The position numbers were made by a program, and so were the translations under genes. From Aquimarina sp. BL5 (GTDB lineage Bacteria > Bacteroidota > Bacteroidia > Flavobacteriales > Flavobacteriaceae), in assembly GCF_003443675.1 (NCBI RefSeq), contig NZ_CP031963.1, positions 1,573,501 to 1,637,500 on the forward strand: 64,000 bases of DNA. Direction: 5' to 3'. The notes beneath the pieces are model-generated. The model made no database searches. It was not told where the DNA came from and saw only the letters and a program-made list of their open reading frames with translations. This document shows, piece after piece, positions 1-10,349 of this stretch (position 1 is its first letter; every line of letters starts with the position of its first letter).

Positions 1-848
1 GAAAAACTGCTTAGTATTTCATAAAACCCATTTGCTTCTCTAGACTGCACATACTGTCTGACTAATATACTATACCTATTTTCTACGCGTATATCTTCTG
101 CAGGTATAAAGTTAACCTCTAGTCCTGTTATCCGATCTTCTTCTAAAATAGCAGTATTTGTTAGTTTAATATTATTAGACTTATTATTTGCGTAACATAT
201 CCTTTGATCTTCTGATCTTTCTACCAAATCAAATTCGAAAAATAACAATCCCGGTCCATCTCGAGTAACAACAAGATCAAAAGGATACCATTTAGGTGAA
301 ACTACTCTATATGTTTCATCAAATTCGTATCTGTAATACAGAGAATTTCCTGTTGGATCAAATGTATCGACAAATATTCCTAATCCCTCTACTCCATCAT
401 TATTTGTGATTCTTTGGGGATAGATTCTATCAATTAATGTTTCTTGTGGTAAAGTTACTTTATCCGAAATATAGGACTTTCCGTCTATAGTCTGTATTGA
501 CAATTGATATTCTCTACCTGAGCTTGCCGCAAATTCTTGAACAGAACGATATATTCCCGGGGAGCGTTCTTCAAAAAGATACTCTATACTAGCGTCTTCT
601 ACTACTTTTACCGTAGCTCCTTCTTCTGCAAGAGGACCATCATCTTCGAATCTAAAAGTTCTTGTTAATAGAACTTCTTGGTTTTTCATTTCATTTGTAA
701 TCGTAGTATTAACAACCAGTATGTTTTCGAAATTTTCAGTTTCTATTTCAAAAGGATCGATACAACCAGACATTAAGGTAGAAATCCATAGCAGAATTAA
801 AATTCTACTACTCATCATACCTTTGCTATATCTTACTAAATATGTCAT
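1..848 (-). CDS. DUF4249 domain lipoprotein (C-terminus cut by window edge)
   Basis: The minus-strand reading frame is open from an ATG at 848 to the window edge, so the C-terminus is missing. The N-terminus carries a lipoprotein signal with lipobox LMSGC followed by IDPFEIE, typical of DUF4249 proteins. An alternative start is the Met-Met pair ten codons in, which would give a more usual signal length. The visible part has beta-rich, Ig-like sequence. It begins 3 bases after the stop of the TonB-dependent receptor, so the two are co-transcribed. DUF4249 proteins are known partners of such receptors in Bacteroidetes; a surface lipoprotein working with the receptor is inferred. The substrate is unknown. 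Confidence 0.85.
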   Translation of the reverse strand, partial: MTYLVRYSKGMMSSRILILLWISTLMSGCIDPFEIETENFENILVVNTTITNEMKNQEVLLTRTFRFEDDGPLAEEGATVKVVEDASIEYLFEERSPGIYRSVQEFAASSGREYQLSIQTIDGKSYISDKVTLPQETLIDRIYPQRITNNDGVEGLGIFVDTFDPTGNSLYYRYEFDETYRVVSPKWYPFDLVVTRDGPGLLFFEFDLVERSEDQRICYANNKSNNIKLTNTAILEEDRITGLEVNFIPAEDIRVENRYSILVRQYVQSREANGFYEILSSF

Positions 849-851
849 GTG

Positions 852-3620
852 TTAAAACTTAAAATTATAAGTAATAGAGGGTACAGGTACAGAAAAAATA
901 GAACTCTGCAACGCTTTAACTTCTCCGTCTTCTGTAACAAAAAACACGGAGAACGGATTGTTTCTACCCAATACATTATAAATTGAAATGGTCCAAAAAC
1001 TATGTCCTACTTTATTTTTCTTATGATTCCCTTCAATATTAAACCCAATGTCTAATCGATAAAAATCTGGAATTCTAAATTTATTTCGATCACTAAAAAC
1101 GGTAAAATCCGATCCATTAAAAGTAAAACTACCTACAGGAAAGGTAACGGGACGACCTGTTTGATACACAAAATTAGTTGCCAAACTAAAGCGTCTTGTA
1201 AACTTGTAATTTGCTACTAAACTAAAATCATGCGGCTTATCAAAATTAGAAGGAAAAAACTCCCCTCCATTTACTCGCTCTTCCCTAAACTCGCTATCTA
1301 ATTGAATTAAAGAACGAGAATATGTGTACCCTAACCAACCATAAAGTCTTCCCTTTTGCTTCTTAAGCAAAACTTCCACTCCGTATGATTTTCCATTTCC
1401 TTGTAATACTTCGGTTTCTATATTCTCATTAAGTAATATTTCCGCTCCCGTTTTAAAGTCAACTATATTTTTAGATTCTTTGTAAAAACCTTCTAAGCTC
1501 AATTCATATGCTCCACCATCAAAATTTTTATATGCTCCTAAAGCATATTGTTGCGAGCTCTGTGGTTCTATATTAAGATCAGAAAGCTTCCACGTATCGA
1601 TTGGCGAAACTGTAGTGTTATTAGATAATGTATGAATAAATTGAAAAGTCTTATTGTAAGATGCCTTTACAGAAAAATCTTCTTCTATTAAATACCTCCC
1701 TGATATTCTAAACTCCGGACCACCATATGTTTCTATCACCTCATTTTTATCAAATGATAAGGTTTCTTGTATTGTTTGTTCACTTCTTGGCACTCCTTCC
1801 TGATATACATTTTGTGTTCCTTCTCCTAAAAAATTATAGACAGAATATCTGATTCCTGCATCTAAGGTTAGATTTTTAGTAAGATCTATTTCCGTAGCTA
1901 AAAAAGCTGCCGATTCTAGCGCTCGTTCTCTTTCGATCTCAAATGGAGTCACAATTGATTCACTTCCTTCGGGATCAATACTCCCTGGGTTTACACCATA
2001 TAATTTACTAGAAACACCATAATCAAATTTAAGTTTGCTACTATATAAGTATTTAAAATGAAGTTTTAACTCGGTCTCATCTATACGGTAACCTAAATCA
2101 AAATCATCATTTGATTGGCCATCAAACTCTATATTGAATTTATACTGGCTATTCGATAAGGCTAATTTTCCTGTGTTTTTTTCATTAAAACGATAGTTCC
2201 ATCTTAAAGAAAATGCTCTGTTATTATATACATATAATGAATCCGAAGTAATACTGAAATCATCTCTACTTAAATAGGCTGTTGCTTCTACTTTTGACCT
2301 TTCTGTAATCTGATGATTATACTTTGCTACAACATCATAAAATGAGGCCTCACTATCATTAAGAGATTCTTCATCTAGAGAACGTAAAACCCAATTGGCA
2401 TAAGCCCCTCTTCCTCCTACCATTATTCCTGCTTTATCTTTGACGATTGGTGTTTCTATAAGCACGTTTCCTGTAACTGGTCCAATAGAAGCTTCTCCCT
2501 TAAACTCGGTAACACTAGCATCTTTGGTTGTTAAGTCAAAAACAGATGATAACCTACCTCCAAATTGCGCTGGAATATTATTTTTATATATACTAACATC
2601 TCCCAAAGCAAATGGATTTAGCGCAGAAAAAATTCCGAAAAAGTGTTGAGGATTATATATAACGGCATCATCCAGAAGTATTAAGTTCTGATCAGATTTC
2701 CCTCCTCTAACATTGTATCCAGATGCTCCTTCTCCCGCAGTGGTAATACCCGGTAAAGTTGTTGCCACCTTAAGTACATCTCGCTCTCCAAGTGCCAAAG
2801 GAATATTTTTAGACTCTTTTACGTCTATTTTAGTTTTTGTAACTACCTCATTTACATTATCATTAACCTCTGCATTTAAAATAACCGCATCCAAAAACTC
2901 TATTTTCTCATTAAGTTCTACATCATATTTACCATCATTATATATGATCACTCGCTTTTTAAAACGCTCCATTCCTATAGCGCTAATTTCTACGATATTT
3001 GATCCTACAGTTAGTTCTGTTTCAAAATATCCTTTAGCATCCGTATCGGCTCCAACATCATTACCATTCACCACAATAATAGCATTAGGTAAAGGCTTGC
3101 CGGTTTGGATATTTGTGAGATACCCATAAAATTTAAATTTCTCCCTTGAATTACCTCTTAGTGCTCTACCGATGGTAATCGTTTCCATCGTACTCTTTTT
3201 AGGTGCACTCTTGGTTGATGTAAAAACAGGAGAGATTATTTTGGTTGTTTTCGTTTCTATTTCAACAGAATCTTTCTCATATTCTCCGAAAAATCGATCT
3301 GGTAAGGTGTCATATATGATGCTATTTTTAGCAAGAATCACCTTGTTATTATCCATTATATAAAAGTTAACAACGGTATTCTCGAAAAGTTCCTTTAAAA
3401 CTTTACTCATAGGTACATTGTCATAATTCCCGGACATACCCTTGTAATCAGTTAACCATGCATCAATAAAATAGAAATTATAATCAGTCTTCTCTTCTAT
3501 CTGATTTAAAACAAAAATTAAATCAGAATTTTCGAAAGAAAGGGTTAGTAAGGGATCATTTTGTTGAGTCCAGCCATTGAAAACTAGCAACGAAAAAAAT
3601 AAAACAAAACATTTTCTCAT
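852..3620 (-). CDS. TonB-dependent receptor with STN and carboxypeptidase-like domains
   Basis: This 922-residue outer-membrane receptor has a signal peptide ending near NGWTQQ, then an STN (secretin/TonB short N-terminal) domain at about residues 25-75, a linker, a carboxypeptidase-like regulatory domain at about 165-245 (GYLTNIQTGKPLPNA), a plug at about 265-370 (NVRGGKSDQNLILLDD, NNIPAQFGGRLSS), and a C-terminal beta barrel ending in YNFKF. An STN domain is often linked to anti-sigma signalling, but no FecR or ECF sigma gene is visible here. It lies between a small secreted protein and a DUF4249 lipoprotein. This receptor/DUF4249 arrangement is common in Bacteroidetes; the substrate cannot be read from the sequence. 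Confidence 0.93.
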   Translation of the reverse strand: MRKCFVLFFSLLVFNGWTQQNDPLLTLSFENSDLIFVLNQIEEKTDYNFYFIDAWLTDYKGMSGNYDNVPMSKVLKELFENTVVNFYIMDNNKVILAKNSIIYDTLPDRFFGEYEKDSVEIETKTTKIISPVFTSTKSAPKKSTMETITIGRALRGNSREKFKFYGYLTNIQTGKPLPNAIIVVNGNDVGADTDAKGYFETELTVGSNIVEISAIGMERFKKRVIIYNDGKYDVELNEKIEFLDAVILNAEVNDNVNEVVTKTKIDVKESKNIPLALGERDVLKVATTLPGITTAGEGASGYNVRGGKSDQNLILLDDAVIYNPQHFFGIFSALNPFALGDVSIYKNNIPAQFGGRLSSVFDLTTKDASVTEFKGEASIGPVTGNVLIETPIVKDKAGIMVGGRGAYANWVLRSLDEESLNDSEASFYDVVAKYNHQITERSKVEATAYLSRDDFSITSDSLYVYNNRAFSLRWNYRFNEKNTGKLALSNSQYKFNIEFDGQSNDDFDLGYRIDETELKLHFKYLYSSKLKFDYGVSSKLYGVNPGSIDPEGSESIVTPFEIERERALESAAFLATEIDLTKNLTLDAGIRYSVYNFLGEGTQNVYQEGVPRSEQTIQETLSFDKNEVIETYGGPEFRISGRYLIEEDFSVKASYNKTFQFIHTLSNNTTVSPIDTWKLSDLNIEPQSSQQYALGAYKNFDGGAYELSLEGFYKESKNIVDFKTGAEILLNENIETEVLQGNGKSYGVEVLLKKQKGRLYGWLGYTYSRSLIQLDSEFREERVNGGEFFPSNFDKPHDFSLVANYKFTRRFSLATNFVYQTGRPVTFPVGSFTFNGSDFTVFSDRNKFRIPDFYRLDIGFNIEGNHKKNKVGHSFWTISIYNVLGRNNPFSVFFVTEDGEVKALQSSIFSVPVPSITYNFKF

Positions 3621-3624
3621 AATA

Positions 3625-4374
3625 CTACGTTGCTTTTAGTGGTGATGACTGTTTAATAATCGTTTCGAACAATCGCTGCATAAATCTATCCGAGTTTGAG
3701 TTTTTAAGCGTTTTATTTTTAATATAAAACTGATTGATTGCTTTTTTTAATGTAGGATACATCTTAATTACATCCCCTTTAGATTTAATACGCTTGTAAT
3801 AACCATCGGCAAACAAAACATATGTATTCTTACTTACAAATTCAAAATATAGCTTGTTATCTCCCACATTCCCGATTTTTTTCCTTCTTATTTTCTGATG
3901 CCTTTTTAGTAAAGAATATGCAGTATTCTTTAGAAGTACTTGATGGAATCCGTTGACTAAAGTATTATTCTCCTTAAATCCGTCAATCCTTATAAATGTA
4001 TAATCTTCAATAGTAAATCGATCTACTTTATCACGTATTAATTGTAAAATGGACGCTACTGCACCAGGCTTAAGTGCGATTAAAAGGTTATCTGTCTCAA
4101 GGTTGTATTTCATATCTACATCATAGTAGATCTGACCATCATACAAAATAGATCCTGTTACAACCTTATCAGTTAGGAAGAATGAGTGTTTTCCTTTATA
4201 TATCCGATTCACATCAAGATTCACATACTGTTTTCCATTGTATAATCCGGTATGTTCTTGTCCAATAACCTGATCAAACCAATTGTAATAAAGGTTTTCT
4301 TTTTCTTTAACTTGACTAAAAAAAATAAAAGGCAGGAATAAAAAAACAATTGTGTTCTTAGTAGTTTTCCCCAT
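3625..4374 (-). CDS. Secreted protein of unknown function, first gene of the receptor operon
   Basis: This 249-residue protein has an N-terminal signal peptide (FLFLPFIFFSQ) and no family I can name. The mature part is mixed alpha/beta, with a lysine/arginine-rich stretch around residues 155-170 (RHQKIRRKKIG). It ends 4 bases before the start of the TonB-dependent receptor, so it is the leading gene of a three-gene operon. The context suggests a periplasmic or surface accessory of the receptor, which is inference only. The start is the first ATG after the signal-bearing frame opens. Confidence 0.75.
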   Translation of the reverse strand: MGKTTKNTIVFLFLPFIFFSQVKEKENLYYNWFDQVIGQEHTGLYNGKQYVNLDVNRIYKGKHSFFLTDKVVTGSILYDGQIYYDVDMKYNLETDNLLIALKPGAVASILQLIRDKVDRFTIEDYTFIRIDGFKENNTLVNGFHQVLLKNTAYSLLKRHQKIRRKKIGNVGDNKLYFEFVSKNTYVLFADGYYKRIKSKGDVIKMYPTLKKAINQFYIKNKTLKNSNSDRFMQRLFETIIKQSSPLKAT

Positions 4375-4858
4375 ACTTATAATGATCTGTGATATAAATT
4401 AGCGACTGTATAACTTTCATTAAAAACTTTAGAACAAAAGAATTACACTCTAAGTATATAAAAATCAGTCGATAAATTAGTTTAAAGATTTAAAAACTAT
4501 CCCCTATAGTTTCTTTAAAGCATCTAATGTAGGAAAATATTGAATATTAAAATTTCAATACGTGTTAAGAAAAGATTAAAAACAAAAAAATTAACAGAAG
4601 AAACTATTTTTTTGATCCCTACCTAATTATATCAATAATAGAACCGTACGATTCTGGGGAAAAAATAGAAAGATTTCAACTCACTAGTTATAAACATCTA
4701 CTCAACTGCACTTAGCAGTTTTATTAATAATATTGATATTTACCAAAAATCTCCAAGTTCGTAATTGTCTCCAAAATTTATCACCGTTATCCCTACAACT
4801 CTTAACAAATACTTAAGATAATCCTTAATATTTCAATGTATTTTAGAAAACAAAAAGT
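4375..4858. other. Divergent intergenic region with a short hairpin
   Basis: This 484-base AT-rich gap separates two divergently transcribed genes and should hold promoters for both. The one clear structure is a 6-bp hairpin, AACTGC/GCAGTT at 4704-4720, followed by TTATT. No convincing paired promoter boxes were found on either strand. No coding frame of useful length was seen. Confidence 0.5.
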
Positions 4859-6040
4859 ATGCAAAACCGTATCATACTGCTCACTCTGCTAAATGTTTTT
4901 ATACTATCAGCACAATCAGATACTGAAATTTATTTATTTGATTTATCTATCAATGAAAATGTTTTAGAATTAAAAAATCAAAGAAACATTTCTAATAATG
5001 AAGGTTATGACAATCAACCTTCATTTTACAATGATAATATTATATTATTTGCTGCTACCAGAAATGGACAGACTGATATTGCTGAATATAATATAAGAGA
5101 CAACAAGGTCAATTGGGTTTCTGAAACATTACAAGGCAGTGAATATTCACCTATTAAAGTTCCAAATCAAAAAGCAATATCGGCTATTAGATTAGATACT
5201 ACTGGGAAACAATTACTGTATCAATATGACTACAAAACAGGAAAATCAGAAGAGTTAATTAAAGATCTTGTGATTGGATATCATACTTGGTTTAGTAAAG
5301 ATATACTGGTTTCTTCGATCCTGGAAGAAGGTGGATTGTCATTGGTAGTTTCTAACCTTAAAGACAACACCAACAAAACGATCCAAAAGAAAATAGGAAG
5401 ATCACTACATAAAGTTCCTAATTCGCAACTTATCAGTTATATCAGTAAGGAAAACGAAAAATGGGAAATAAGATCGCTAAACCCGATAACTGGGGAAACA
5501 AAAAAGATAATTAATACCATTCCTAAGGCAGAAGATATGTGCTGGTTAATTAATGGAACTATTCTAATGTCTAAAGATAATATCATCTATAAATTTAATC
5601 CTAAGACGGATACCAATTGGAGCATCTTCCATACCTTCCTTAATAAGGAGATCTCCAATATTAGCAGAATTGTTACGAATGAAATAGGAACTATGCTTGC
5701 GTTGGTTTCTGATATTTCTCCAGAACATGTGGTACAAAAACAATTAGATGCATATAATACCAGAAATATTGAGGCATTTTTAGCTACCTATGCTGACCAA
5801 GTAAAAGTATATAATTACCCAAATGAATTGACATATAAAGGTAAAGAAAAAATGAAAAGTATATATGCTCCATTTTTTGACAGAACACCGGATTTACATT
5901 GCGAAATCAAAAACAGAATCGTTTATGGGAATAAGGTCATCGATGAAGAGTTAGTACTAATAAATGGAAGAGAAATTAAAGCTGTAGCTATTTATGAAGT
6001 AGAAAACGGAAAAATCTCTAAAGTAACCTTCGTACGGTAG
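4859..6040 (+). CDS. Exported beta-propeller (TolB-like) protein with C-terminal NTF2-like domain
   Basis: This is a 393-residue protein with a signal peptide (ILLTLLNVFILSAQS). Residues about 25-280 contain repeated TolB/PD40-like elements such as NQPSFYNDNIILFAATRNGQTDI, read here only as a short match. Residues about 285-393 form a SnoaL/NTF2-like fold (QKQLDAYNTRNIEAFLATYA), ending FVR. NTF2-like domains of this type are usually small binding or catalytic cups; the ligand is unknown. It is a single gene after a long intergenic gap, with no obvious partner. Confidence 0.75.
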   Translation: MQNRIILLTLLNVFILSAQSDTEIYLFDLSINENVLELKNQRNISNNEGYDNQPSFYNDNIILFAATRNGQTDIAEYNIRDNKVNWVSETLQGSEYSPIKVPNQKAISAIRLDTTGKQLLYQYDYKTGKSEELIKDLVIGYHTWFSKDILVSSILEEGGLSLVVSNLKDNTNKTIQKKIGRSLHKVPNSQLISYISKENEKWEIRSLNPITGETKKIINTIPKAEDMCWLINGTILMSKDNIIYKFNPKTDTNWSIFHTFLNKEISNISRIVTNEIGTMLALVSDISPEHVVQKQLDAYNTRNIEAFLATYADQVKVYNYPNELTYKGKEKMKSIYAPFFDRTPDLHCEIKNRIVYGNKVIDEELVLINGREIKAVAIYEVENGKISKVTFVR

Positions 6041-6115
6041 GTTGGTTAATAAACTATATAAAGTGTTTGATTGCTATGGAAACGAACACAACGCTGGAGG
6101 AGATATAGCAGATAA

Positions 6116-6442
6116 GATTATCCATTTTTAATAAGAGGTTGTTATCTATTTACAAATATCATCAAGATAGAAAGTGAAGTTCGAGCGTTTATATTAAGCA
6201 ACAAAATCCTTGATATGGCAATTTATGAAGGAAACTCTGATTTAAGTTCTGCTAGGGAATTCCTGACTTGTTTTTTACAAAATCATACTATAGATTTACC
6301 TAAGTCCTACGTTATTGATTTAGGATTTAATAAAACAAATGGATGGTATATTATCGAATTTAATTCAAGTTGGGGTGCTGGATTAAATTTTTGTGATCCA
6401 AATAAAGTAATTGCTGGAATAAGGGAAGCAACAATAAACTGA
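6116..6442 (+). pseudogene. Truncated ATP-grasp (DUF4343-like) protein remnant
   Basis: The frame is open from 6116 to a stop at 6442, but the only ATG (6215) lies inside the conserved region. Upstream in-frame codons read KIESEVRAFILSNKILDMA, continuing to WYIIEFNSSWGAGLNFCDP near the end. This matches the C-terminal part of ATP-grasp proteins of the DUF4343 type (ExR...FIL...; VEFN at the metal site). The N-terminal two-thirds of the family is absent, and the preceding 60 bases give only broken frames. I read this as the 3' remnant of a lost gene rather than a complete 75-residue protein. Confidence 0.6.
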
Positions 6443-6467
6443 GGCGTCTCTAAAAAAACGTAAAAAC

Positions 6468-7793
6468 ATGATTTCTAGAATTACGATAATATTAATTCTC
6501 AGTCTATTTTTTTCTTGCAAAGAAAAAAATCAGCAAGCTGTAAAAAAAACAAAAAATACAATATCAGAGCATGCAAAACAAAAAACAATCTCTCAGGATA
6601 CTACCTATTATTATGTCGTAGAAAATGGCACTATTTTATATAGCGACATCAATATTAACTACAGTTCTGAAAAAATAGATACACTTGATTTTTTAGAACC
6701 TGTCGAGATTCTTAAAAAGCACAAAGATTTAAAACACACCGTTAGTTACGGTGGGTATTATAATCGCAAAGATTTAAAAGGATATATCTGTAAAATAAGA
6801 ACCTTAAACGGAAAAGTCGGATTCATTTTTAATCAACATTTAAAAACTTATGATGAATTATCTAAGCTTTTAAAAATGAATGGATTTGATAAAAAAAGTA
6901 TTATTAAAAACGGAAAACTATCAAAAGCGGAAGCGATGTTACGATTGTCTAACAGTTTTGACGATAAACCTTCTAAAAATTACTTTTATACGATTGCAAA
7001 CAAATTATCTTTACGTAAGAAACCCTCCTTAGATGCACAACGAATTACAGTTTTGAAATATTTAGAACCGGTGGAAGTTATTGAAAATCTACCTAATAAA
7101 AAGGAAACTATTGAGGATGAAGAAGACGGACCTGTTCACGGAAACTGGTGTAAAGTAAGATTATTAAATGGAACGGAAGGTTATGCTTTTAATGGGTACA
7201 TCATCCCATTTAACAAATTATCTGAAAAGCTAAATCCAAAAGGAATTGAAGGCAATGAACTTCTAATCAACGGAAAGTTAAAAACAATATCGCCACTAAA
7301 TGATTTTTTAGAAGTTATGGGAAGACCAGATAGTATTCGGTCATATAATGTAGTTGAAAATGATTTTTCTGACAAAACCAAAAGGGAATATGAAAATGAA
7401 ATTTTGCATATTGTTCAAGACATTCCCTATAATTATTTAGAATACGGTGAAGGAGGTTGGATCTATGATGATATCAACATGAAATATTACTACAAAAACG
7501 GAATTGAATACGAAGAACTAAATGGCGAAACTGCTTTTTCTAATATTGATTTCACGATAAATAATAATTACTTAGAATATAACGGATTTAGGATTGATAG
7601 TTCAACTACATTAAAAACAATTACAAAATTATTCCCAATACAGTTTATAAGCAGAAGACAGCGATATAATCATAATGACGGAATGCTATTTCAATTTGGA
7701 GCTATTAGAGAAAAAAATAATGGAAGTGAAATTTATTGGCAATTATATTGTTCCAAAAAAACAGAATCATTTAACGTATACTGGTATGATTAA
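6468..7793 (+). CDS. Lipoprotein with two SH3-like domains
   Basis: This 441-residue lipoprotein has lipobox LFFSC (Cys at residue 17). Two bacterial SH3-like segments are visible: residues about 45-125 (LDFLEPVEILKK, ICKIRTLNGKVGFIF) and about 165-245 (LSLRKKPSLDAQRITVLKYL, WCKVRLLNGTEGYAFNGY). The paired motif 'V-L/G-Y-LEPVE...WCKVR-LNG-GY' is typical of SH3b repeats. The C-terminal 190 residues are unassigned. SH3b domains commonly bind cell-wall peptides, so a role at the cell envelope is likely but unproven. Confidence 0.75.
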   Translation: MISRITIILILSLFFSCKEKNQQAVKKTKNTISEHAKQKTISQDTTYYYVVENGTILYSDININYSSEKIDTLDFLEPVEILKKHKDLKHTVSYGGYYNRKDLKGYICKIRTLNGKVGFIFNQHLKTYDELSKLLKMNGFDKKSIIKNGKLSKAEAMLRLSNSFDDKPSKNYFYTIANKLSLRKKPSLDAQRITVLKYLEPVEVIENLPNKKETIEDEEDGPVHGNWCKVRLLNGTEGYAFNGYIIPFNKLSEKLNPKGIEGNELLINGKLKTISPLNDFLEVMGRPDSIRSYNVVENDFSDKTKREYENEILHIVQDIPYNYLEYGEGGWIYDDINMKYYYKNGIEYEELNGETAFSNIDFTINNNYLEYNGFRIDSSTTLKTITKLFPIQFISRRQRYNHNDGMLFQFGAIREKNNGSEIYWQLYCSKKTESFNVYWYD

Positions 7794-7913
7794 AAAGATA
7801 AGAACAAATACTTATTTTTGGTTTAGTATTAATCTGAAACTTAGTAAAGATCTTCTACCCTACCTTTCATATAAAACATCTTTGTAAGTAATCTAAATCA
7901 CTAGGAAACTAAC

Positions 7914-8363
7914 ATGAAAACAATAAGAATAAAACAAGCCGAGAAAAATGAAATAAATTGGATAAATGTAAAATATTCTGAAGTAGGTTTTGTAAAATCC
8001 AATTATGAAAACGAGTATATCATTATTGCTAAAGTAGAAAATGAAAATGCTGGACTCGGTAGATTAGTCCAAATTGACAACAATAACATAGAGCTTGGAG
8101 GAATTTACGTATTTCCAAATTTTAGAGGTTTTGGAGTTGCAGAAAAGATAGTTCAGCATTTATGTGAGGAAAACTCATTCGGTATAGCAACCATCTGGTG
8201 TTTACCCTTTGAAAACTTATCGAATTTCTATTTAAAATTCGGGTTTCAAAATTCTAAGCATGTAAAAATTCCTGAAAAAATAGCTCAAAAACTAAAGTGG
8301 TGTAATTCTGAAAGTAAGTATGATGAAAAAGTAATGCTTCTTTGTAAAACCAGTAAAATGTAA
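7914..8363 (+). CDS. GNAT family N-acetyltransferase
   Basis: This 149-residue protein shows the GNAT acetyl-CoA fold. A central strand (IELGGIYVFPNFRGFGVAEKIV) contains the R-x-x-G-x-G/A-like pyrophosphate loop as RGFGVA, followed by a C-terminal strand (FYLKFGFQNSKHV) typical of the family. It transfers an acetyl group from acetyl-CoA; the acceptor cannot be told. It sits alone between the SH3 lipoprotein and the VgrG island. Confidence 0.85.
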   Translation: MKTIRIKQAEKNEINWINVKYSEVGFVKSNYENEYIIIAKVENENAGLGRLVQIDNNNIELGGIYVFPNFRGFGVAEKIVQHLCEENSFGIATIWCLPFENLSNFYLKFGFQNSKHVKIPEKIAQKLKWCNSESKYDEKVMLLCKTSKM

Positions 8364-8551
8364 CATCAAAGCATACAAAACAAAAAACATATACTCGTAT
8401 ATTGTAAGTAAAACATAAAGTAAGATGCTATTAAACGAAAATTAAAGTAACTCATCGAAAACAATTAATAATAAGGAGGAAAAACCGTTATTTAGGTAAC
8501 AAATATGCTCATCGTAGTACTAATAGGAAAATCTAAAACCAACAATCATTT

Positions 8552-10333
8552 ATGGCGCTGCAATCAAAATTAGATATTTACATAGGAGGAACACCTATAA
8601 CCTCGTTCAAAACTTTTTCTCTTAAACAAAAAATAACGGAACATCACGATTTTGAGTTAGTTTGTAGAACAGATGTTTTAGAACAGCTATCAGGAGAAAT
8701 GGTATCTCAGACTAAGAACTTTTTAGGAGAGTCTTTTATAGTACAAATAAAAGCTTTAGGATTCGTAGGAGGTTATAAAGAATTAGCGTTCAAAGGAATT
8801 GTTACATCTGTAAACAGTACTAAAGGATTCCAAAACGCCACAGGTGACAGCGTTGTAATTTCTGGTAAGAGTAGTTCTATAATAGCAGATGATGGTCCTC
8901 ATTATGCATCTCATAATGATGTATCTTTATCTGATATCCTACAGAAAACATTTCAGGGATATGATACTTCTATGTTAGCATTAGCTTTTGACCCTACAAA
9001 AACAGATGCTTTACATTATAGTGTGCAGCAAAACGAAAGCTCATATGAATATGCAACTAGACTTGCCGCACAATACAGCGAATGGTTTTATTACAATGGC
9101 AATTCATTGGTTTTTGGAACAACTGAATATGACACCGTTCCTCTTTCTTATGGTATTGATCTACAGGAGTTTTCTCTAAAACTAGCTCCAAAACCTAATA
9201 AATACAAATACTTCACCAATGATTATTTAACTGATGAGCGACATGAAAAATCAACTACAGAAGTTGATACTGGAGTCAATGGATTTAATCAGTTTACAAA
9301 TGATAAAAGTGAAGCTATATTCGCAAAAGAAACCGCTGTTTATATTAACTCATACGATGACGCTAAGTTAAAACAACGACTCGATACTCACGTCGTTCAA
9401 CAAAAAAAGGCTACGGTAGTAAACCAAGTGATTGTAAAAGGAAAAAGTGATAATCCTGGGGTTAATTTAGGAGATGTAGTTACGATACAAGATGATATGA
9501 CAGGGTATGGCTCTTTTAGAATCATCAAAGTAACCCACTCCGCATCAGAAAATGGGAAGTATCAGAATGAATTCGAAGGAATTACTGCAGAATTAGATGT
9601 ATATCCTAATACAGATATGATGGCATTTCCTAAAAGTGAAACTCAGATTGCGACGGTGATGGAAAATGTTGATCCAGATGGATTGAGTAGAATTCGTGTT
9701 CAGTTTCCTTGGCAAAAACCTTATGGAGAACTAACTCCCTGGTTACGGGTTGTTTCGCCACACGCAGGAGGTGAAAAAGGATTTCACTTTATTCCAGAAA
9801 AAGGAGAAGAAGTCCTTATAGGCTTCGAAGGAGGAAATGCAGAACGACCTTATGTAATGGGAAGTTTATACACAGGCGCAGCACAGCCAGGAGCGTTCCA
9901 GAGTGATGCTAATGATATTAAAGCAATTCAATCCAGAAGTGGAACTAAATTGGTATTGGATGATAAAGAAGGCTCTACAACCATAACCGATCAAGGAACG
10001 GCTGGTATAAAACTAGATGGAAATGGACTTTTAATATCACAAGCTAATGAAAAATTTGAAGTTAATGTTGGTGATGAGTCTAGTACGCTGGTCATGGATA
10101 AAGACGGAAAAATTGACATTGTAGCAAAAGAAATATTTCAAGTCGTTGTTGGTGAAAGTTCTTTGATCTTAAAAAAAGATGGAACGATAGAACTTAAAGG
10201 TAAAAATATCACTGTAATCGGAGATACCATAGGATTATCAGGTAACGATAACATAAGTGTAATTTCTAAGAATAGCCAGGTTTATCTGGATGGAAATGCA
10301 AAGATTATTGGTTCTAATGTTGATATTAATTAA
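8552..10333 (+). CDS. vgrG: Type VI secretion VgrG spike protein
   Basis: This 593-residue protein is a VgrG/TssI spike. The N-terminal gp27-like half (residues about 1-350) includes the conserved QQNESSYEYATRLAAQY segment. A gp5-like OB domain follows at about 360-445 (RIRVQFPWQ, WLRVVSPHAG, GEEVLIGFEGGNAERPYV). The C-terminal 130 residues are short beta-helix-like repeats ending SQVYLDGNAKIIGSNVDIN. It is similar in organisation to VgrG of the Bacteroidetes T6SS subtype iii. No sheath, baseplate or tube genes lie in this window, so it is an orphan accessory island. Its downstream neighbours include a PAAR-like protein, as expected for a spike cassette. Confidence 0.95.
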   Translation: MALQSKLDIYIGGTPITSFKTFSLKQKITEHHDFELVCRTDVLEQLSGEMVSQTKNFLGESFIVQIKALGFVGGYKELAFKGIVTSVNSTKGFQNATGDSVVISGKSSSIIADDGPHYASHNDVSLSDILQKTFQGYDTSMLALAFDPTKTDALHYSVQQNESSYEYATRLAAQYSEWFYYNGNSLVFGTTEYDTVPLSYGIDLQEFSLKLAPKPNKYKYFTNDYLTDERHEKSTTEVDTGVNGFNQFTNDKSEAIFAKETAVYINSYDDAKLKQRLDTHVVQQKKATVVNQVIVKGKSDNPGVNLGDVVTIQDDMTGYGSFRIIKVTHSASENGKYQNEFEGITAELDVYPNTDMMAFPKSETQIATVMENVDPDGLSRIRVQFPWQKPYGELTPWLRVVSPHAGGEKGFHFIPEKGEEVLIGFEGGNAERPYVMGSLYTGAAQPGAFQSDANDIKAIQSRSGTKLVLDDKEGSTTITDQGTAGIKLDGNGLLISQANEKFEVNVGDESSTLVMDKDGKIDIVAKEIFQVVVGESSLILKKDGTIELKGKNITVIGDTIGLSGNDNISVISKNSQVYLDGNAKIIGSNVDIN

Positions 10334-10349
10334 AAAATAATGTTAAGGA

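Noticed and set aside
2440..3363. Plus-strand open frames inside the TonB receptor
   Set aside because: They lie on the opposite strand of a long, motif-rich receptor gene, have no start context or known motif, and are explained by low-stop antisense of that gene.
6215..6442. Complete 75-residue gene
   Set aside because: In-frame conserved codons continue upstream of its ATG and the family is much longer, so it was treated as a pseudogene.
7675..7887. 70-codon plus-strand frame
   Set aside because: It overlaps the SH3 lipoprotein end for half its length and has no motif or ribosome-binding context.
8473..8486. AAGGAGG sequence before vgrG
   Set aside because: It is about 70 bases before the vgrG start and no start codon follows at a usable distance, so it is not treated as a ribosome-binding site.
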